Under the pieces are notes generated by a model. It saw only the letters and a program-made list of their open reading frames with translations. It did no database searches and was not told the DNA's origin. A stretch of DNA of 29,423 nt from Lachnospiraceae bacterium UBA1753. GTDB taxonomy: Bacteria; Bacillota; Clostridia; Lachnospirales; Lachnospiraceae. The DNA lies in assembly GCA_002317595.1 (NCBI GenBank), contig DCHL01000184.1, forward strand, positions 1 through 29,423, written 5' to 3'. The position numbers and the translations under genes were made by a program. Below are positions 24,832 through 29,423 of the stretch, in pieces. How positions within the stretch are numbered: the first letter of the stretch is position 1; each line of letters starts with the position of its first letter.

Positions 24832-27800
24832 ATGAACACTTGGAGCAGAAAGAGACAGTTAAAGGGAATAGCCGCATTAGTATTATCTGTAGCAATTGCA
24901 ATGCCACAAAACATCGCCATTCTGGCAGCAGAATCAGATTTTGAGGAGAACATCGCGGATGAACTGACCTTTGAGGAGAACATCGCAGATGAACCGACCT
25001 TTGATGAGATAATAGAGGAAGATAATGATAATGCAGGTGAGCTGTTAGAAGACAATCTTCTGGTTAATGAGGGGGATATTGCTGACACTGCATATGTGGA
25101 GAATATGTCTGCAGAGGATGAGGAAGCAAGAAAAACTGATGGAGAGGCGCGTAATTATAATTCAAAACTTGGTCAGTATTTAATGCTGAAATACAAAACC
25201 CAGTGGGATACTGATCATGATGGCACTGTTTCAGAGAGTGAATTAAATAGCGCATATAATACTTATAGTGGAACACTTGAGATTTACGGACCAAACGCTA
25301 CAGCAACTGGTGATAGCGAAGCGTTGAAAGATATTGCTCACAATATGGTTCAGTACAATGCATTGGGAAGCTTTGAAAATGTAGAAGAAATAGTAATTGA
25401 TGGCGTGGATGAAATAAGGGATATTTATTTCCCGGTTTCTTTGAAAAAACTGACAATAAAAAATTCGACACTTAATATTTCACAAGGTTCTGGATTTTAC
25501 CACTATGGTTATAGTTATCCAACCTGTGCAGGATTATTTAATTGCCCAAATCTTGAAGAGCTTACTTTCGAAAATGATACGCTTGGTACAATGTATCTTC
25601 GGCAAAATATTCCTTATTGGACTTTTTTAGACCAATTAACATTACCATTATATAATAACACTAATTTAAGAAAATTAGATGTCAGTATTAATTTCGTAAA
25701 CGATGAACAAAAGTTAGTGATAAATGCAGGCGAGAATGCATTTCCCTATCTGACTGAAAATAACTGTAATATTGTAACATCTGGTGATGGCAGGCTTATT
25801 GTTGATAGCAGTAATGCAGATTCTGTCTTTTCAAAAAAATATAAGGTTGTCGAAGGCGTTGAATTTGAGAGCAGATTGTTTAGGGAGATGATAATAGGAG
25901 ATGCGAATGCTGATGAGGATGGCGATGGTATTCTAACCCAGGGGGAACTTAATAAGATTGAAAGCCTTACAATAGATAATGATCATCTGATAAATACATG
26001 GCCTAATCTCGATACCTGCACAAATTTTAATGACCTTGAAAAACTTCAGGGCCTAAAGGAATTAACCATTCAGCATGATTATAGCGATCATACAGCCCGC
26101 AGGATTAATGCAATTAAATTTCCAGCCTCTTTAGAGAAGCTGACTATTATTAATACAAGGGTTAAGTTTACGGATTCACAAATACCAAGTGTTAAGACAC
26201 TTGTCCTACGAAATGTGCAGCCGCTTGATGTTAGTGAAAGTTCAGTTTTGAATCTTACGGTTAATGATACCGGCGGCAATTTGGAAACTGTATGCCTTGA
26301 TAATTCTGGGATTTCTAGCCTTACTGTGATTAATGGGGGAACTAAGAGGAACCTTACATTTAGTGCTGAGGAGGCTGAAAAACTTAGTAAGGTTGAGTTT
26401 CAAGGCGCATTTTATACATTAGTAGGTGAAAATATTTTTATAGGATGTACAGGATTACAATCTATTGGATATAAGAATGCAGAAACCAATAAATGGATGC
26501 TGGATTGCTCTGCTGGTGATAGTGATTTTTATCTGGATTTAACTAACTGTACCAGCCTGGCTGGCAATTCGAACTCTATGGTTATTAGCTGTGATGTTCC
26601 AACTACAGATAAAAAGGCAGAAATATCTTTATATTCTACGACCGATTTGTTTGATGATAGATTAACTATTAATAGAACTGGAGCAGGTACAGTCAAGCTC
26701 CTTGTGGATAACGATACTAATTTGAGCAAATGGGAGACAAAGTACACGGGTGAAAATGGGGTCACAGTATCAGCGGTCTCTTCAGATCCAGATATAGTTG
26801 TATTCGAGCTTGGTAATCTGTTAAATCTAGATACAGAGGAATATGTTGACAGATGGAATATAGTTGTTCAACAAGGTATTAATTTTAGAAATCATTATAA
26901 ATATTATGTTGTTAAAAATGGAAAAGCAAGAAGAGTAACAAAGCTTCCGGCAGGAAAAAGTGTCAGGTTTGAGATAGAGAATCCTGAGAATAAAACTGTA
27001 ATTAAGTTTCATAGCAGTGATGCTGAACCATATGATATTGATGCTGTAGATGACGGTATAGGCAAGCTGTCTGTTAAGCTTATTAATTCAAATGATGGCA
27101 GTGTAATAAAAGACATTGGCTACGTCAGAATAAGAGTTACAAAACCAACTACCTGTGTAACTCCCAAAGTGATTTCGCCTATTGATTCTTCGTATACATT
27201 ATTATCAGAAGATAACTCAGAGGATAATCCTATATATGTGGAGGGCAATGGCAGGATTGCATTCAAGGCAAGTATGGAGCCTGGGGATGACATTACTTTC
27301 CAGGATGCATTATGGATACTAAATGACGATGCTCCTAAATTATCACATATCTACACTGCCTCCACGCAGGGAATAAAGGTATCAAGTGAGGCGGATTATT
27401 CTGCATCTTTGGCGAGTGCACTTTCTGATGAGCAGATTAAAAACTGTAAAACTGATAGAACAATCAGAGAGTTCTATTTCCCTGATAGTCTAAAAGGCAA
27501 TGAAAGAAAAATAAAGCTTACCGCACAGGCGCCAATTAAGTATAACGATTGGGCGGTCAACAAATCCTGGTATATTGAAATCAAAGATCCATGTGCTGTA
27601 TCCCTAAGTAATAAAGGGAAAATGATTTATGGATATAGTGAAATGGAAGCTGTGACAATTAACATCAGTGAGTTCAAGAATAAGGATACTGTGTCGGTTT
27701 CAATAAAGGACATAGAAAAATATAAGGATTGCATCAGCCTGAGTGAGACAAGTAAGGATAATTCGTCAATTAAATACGAAGTCAAGGTGAATAAGGATAA

Positions 27801-29349
27801 ACCGGATTCTGTGATTAGAAGCGTATTTCATGACAACATGGGTATTGTCCTCCAGGTAAAGGCGGATTATGGATACCAGGAAAAAACAATATATTTTAAG
27901 AGTGTGGATCCCAGTCCTAATGATCCGGAGACAAATAATGGATGGGGAGAGATAATAGATGAAGACAAAATATTTCTTGACCCCACAGAGCTTACTGAGA
28001 ATTCCATCAGCGTGATGGGAATAAATGATGTTACCTATACAGGCGCTGCACAGACCTTTGATTTAAGAGTTTACAAGGGAACAACTCTTCTTAAAGAGGG
28101 AAAGGATTATTCTGTAAAATATGTCAACAATAAGAATGCCTGGGAAGGCCCTGAAATCTGCGATACAGATAAGGCAGAGAAACAGCCCAGAGTAATTCTC
28201 AGCGGTAAGGGGGCTTACAAGGCCATATTTGAGAACTATGCAAATGACTATGCAGATACACTGAAGTTTAAGATTAACAGAATTAATTTTGAACATAATG
28301 AAGATGTATATGTAACTAATGAGTCGGCTCTTTATAAGAGTGGCAAAAAATATAAGCCGATTCCAGCTGTAACACTTAATGGCAAAAAACTAAAGAATAA
28401 AACGGACTATACAATAAAATACTTATCTGGTGATAGCGTGGTTTCTGAGTATACTGCCCCAGGAACATACTCTGTGCTGGTTACAGGCTGCGGAAGATAT
28501 AAGGGTACACTTAAATCGACGTTTACTCTTAGTGATTCTGAAGGAACTGTACTTATGAGTCAGGCTTCTGTGAAGGGGGTTGAGAAAAAAGTTTCCTATA
28601 CAGGAACTGCCATTACTCCAGAAGAACTTATGGGGTCGGATTTCAGTGTGAAAGCAAAGGTAAACGGTGCAAGTACTGAACTCGTAAGGAATAAGGACTA
28701 TGAGATAATTCTTAAGGATAATACTGAGATTGGTACGGGCATCATGATAATTGCTGCGAAGGCAGGCAATGATAAGCATCTTGTCGGTGAGAAAACAGTC
28801 AAGTTTAAGATCACTGGAAATGTGCTCTCAAAAACAAGTATTATGCTTAAGGCAGATGAGGATGACAGTAGGGCTACCACTGTTTATACCTATACAGGAA
28901 ATTCCATTAAGCCAACCGTTTTCGTAAGCACCAAGGGCAGCAACTCAAAGCGACTGGTAGAGAACAGAGATTATACGCTTGAGTTCCAAAAGAATGTAAC
29001 TGTCGGAACCGCAACCGTATATATCAGAGGTATTAACTCATATAGTGGAACGGTAAAGAAACGCTTCAAAATCAAGCCGGTTAATTTTATGATCGAATCA
29101 AAAATCGATGATTCGGGAAATGCTGTAATAAAAGCGGTGCAGATTGGGGAACCATATAAGGTTGAAAATACGAAAAAGTATGAAACCAGGATTAAGGTTA
29201 CCTTCAATGGAAGAGTCATTACCGAGGGAAGAGATTACACTCTGACATTTAGGAATAATACTGAGAATTCTACGAAAACACCTGAAGTCGTTATCCGTGG
29301 AAAGGGGAACTTTACAAAGAACTTTAGACTTCCGGTTACGCTATTTTAG
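24832..29349 (+). CDS. Giant secreted surface protein 2 (EF-hand, leucine-rich and Ig-like repeats)
   Basis: A 1505-aa exported protein paralogous to the preceding surface protein. Residues 1-32 form the signal peptide (LKGIAALVLSVAIAMPQN, probable cut after ILA). A tandem acidic repeat TFEENIADE/P lies at about 37-57. Two perfect EF-hand calcium loops are seen: DTDHDGTVSESE at 126-137 and DEDGDGILTQGE at 361-372, each leading into irregular leucine-rich repeats (LKKLTIKNS, CPNLEELTFEN, LEKLTIINT, LETVCLDNSG). The C-terminal 450 residues, from about 1056, are Ig-like repeats clearly homologous to those of protein 1 (LLKEGKDYSVKYVNNKNA here, LLRAGKDYSVKYVNNKN there). There is no LPXTG or SLH at the end. 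GGAGG lies about seven bases before the ATG. Confidence 0.86.
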   Translation: MNTWSRKRQLKGIAALVLSVAIAMPQNIAILAAESDFEENIADELTFEENIADEPTFDEIIEEDNDNAGELLEDNLLVNEGDIADTAYVENMSAEDEEARKTDGEARNYNSKLGQYLMLKYKTQWDTDHDGTVSESELNSAYNTYSGTLEIYGPNATATGDSEALKDIAHNMVQYNALGSFENVEEIVIDGVDEIRDIYFPVSLKKLTIKNSTLNISQGSGFYHYGYSYPTCAGLFNCPNLEELTFENDTLGTMYLRQNIPYWTFLDQLTLPLYNNTNLRKLDVSINFVNDEQKLVINAGENAFPYLTENNCNIVTSGDGRLIVDSSNADSVFSKKYKVVEGVEFESRLFREMIIGDANADEDGDGILTQGELNKIESLTIDNDHLINTWPNLDTCTNFNDLEKLQGLKELTIQHDYSDHTARRINAIKFPASLEKLTIINTRVKFTDSQIPSVKTLVLRNVQPLDVSESSVLNLTVNDTGGNLETVCLDNSGISSLTVINGGTKRNLTFSAEEAEKLSKVEFQGAFYTLVGENIFIGCTGLQSIGYKNAETNKWMLDCSAGDSDFYLDLTNCTSLAGNSNSMVISCDVPTTDKKAEISLYSTTDLFDDRLTINRTGAGTVKLLVDNDTNLSKWETKYTGENGVTVSAVSSDPDIVVFELGNLLNLDTEEYVDRWNIVVQQGINFRNHYKYYVVKNGKARRVTKLPAGKSVRFEIENPENKTVIKFHSSDAEPYDIDAVDDGIGKLSVKLINSNDGSVIKDIGYVRIRVTKPTTCVTPKVISPIDSSYTLLSEDNSEDNPIYVEGNGRIAFKASMEPGDDITFQDALWILNDDAPKLSHIYTASTQGIKVSSEADYSASLASALSDEQIKNCKTDRTIREFYFPDSLKGNERKIKLTAQAPIKYNDWAVNKSWYIEIKDPCAVSLSNKGKMIYGYSEMEAVTINISEFKNKDTVSVSIKDIEKYKDCISLSETSKDNSSIKYEVKVNKDKPDSVIRSVFHDNMGIVLQVKADYGYQEKTIYFKSVDPSPNDPETNNGWGEIIDEDKIFLDPTELTENSISVMGINDVTYTGAAQTFDLRVYKGTTLLKEGKDYSVKYVNNKNAWEGPEICDTDKAEKQPRVILSGKGAYKAIFENYANDYADTLKFKINRINFEHNEDVYVTNESALYKSGKKYKPIPAVTLNGKKLKNKTDYTIKYLSGDSVVSEYTAPGTYSVLVTGCGRYKGTLKSTFTLSDSEGTVLMSQASVKGVEKKVSYTGTAITPEELMGSDFSVKAKVNGASTELVRNKDYEIILKDNTEIGTGIMIIAAKAGNDKHLVGEKTVKFKITGNVLSKTSIMLKADEDDSRATTVYTYTGNSIKPTVFVSTKGSNSKRLVENRDYTLEFQKNVTVGTATVYIRGINSYSGTVKKRFKIKPVNFMIESKIDDSGNAVIKAVQIGEPYKVENTKKYETRIKVTFNGRVITEGRDYTLTFRNNTENSTKTPEVVIRGKGNFTKNFRLPVTLF
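24941..25009 (+). repeat. 30-bp in-frame tandem repeat in surface protein 2
   Basis: 24941-24970 and 24971-25000 are 30-bp copies with two differences (GCGGAT/GCAGAT and CTGACC/CCGACC), and a third partial copy begins TTGATGAGA at 25001. It encodes ten residues per unit, FEENIADE plus two, just after the signal peptide. Confidence 0.85.
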
Positions 29350-29423
29350 TTGCGCAGGCTGAAAAACAGCTCTGTATATATTTTTCATCGCAAAGCATGT
29401 TTTTCGAGGTAAGAATAATTAAA

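Noticed and set aside
29350..29423. Terminator of surface protein 2
   Set aside because: Only a 4-bp GCTG/CAGC stem with no T tract directly after it; the real signal is probably beyond the window.

Overview
The window looks like a chromosomal segment of a low-to-moderate-GC Firmicute, most probably a member of the Lachnospiraceae (Butyrivibrio/Roseburia type). This is inferred from protein style and synteny. The yqhY-nusB-ispA-dxs-tlyA-nadK-argR-recN order is the classic clostridial/bacillar block, and the large EF-hand/leucine-rich/Ig-like secreted proteins are typical of that family. Every supported gene is on the + strand.

Layout. (1) 1-3384: the 3' end of thrS, an NCS2/AzgA-type purine permease closed by an intrinsic terminator, then an MBL-fold hydrolase and a histidine-phosphatase-family protein. 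(2) 3385-6303: an unusual leader with three direct and one inverted copy of the same ribosome-binding-site-containing element, and a 38-codon upstream ORF whose UGA overlaps the AUG of prfC (release factor 3). prfC is followed after 6 bp by a lipoprotein with a transglutaminase-like domain. (3) 6304-6980: 0.68 kb without a gene, filled by an array of about seven 35-36 nt hairpin elements plus a strong terminator. (4) 6999-14519: the housekeeping block yqhY-nusB-ispA-dxs-tlyA-nadK-argR-recN, with frequent 4-bp overlaps or tiny gaps. It covers transcription antitermination, isoprenoid precursor synthesis, rRNA methylation, NADP synthesis, arginine regulation and DNA repair; the xseA/xseB genes often found between nusB and ispA are absent. 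(5) 14602-16191: glgA (glycogen synthase) as a single transcription unit with its own promoter and terminator. (6) 16266-29349: a more A+T-rich accessory region. It holds an 880-aa protein of unknown family overlapping a GNAT-type acetyltransferase, then two giant secreted paralogues (1531 and 1505 aa) that share a C-terminal Ig-like repeat module. Between the paralogues lies a 35-codon ORF that resembles the first helix of a hemerythrin.

The core genes are ordinary. The observations most worth a second look are the hairpin array at 6289-6740 (constant element length, conserved asymmetric internal loop, spacing close to whole helical turns), the prfC leader, and the unknown 880-aa protein + GNAT pair. 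All functional statements rest on reading motifs and context by eye; no database search was possible.
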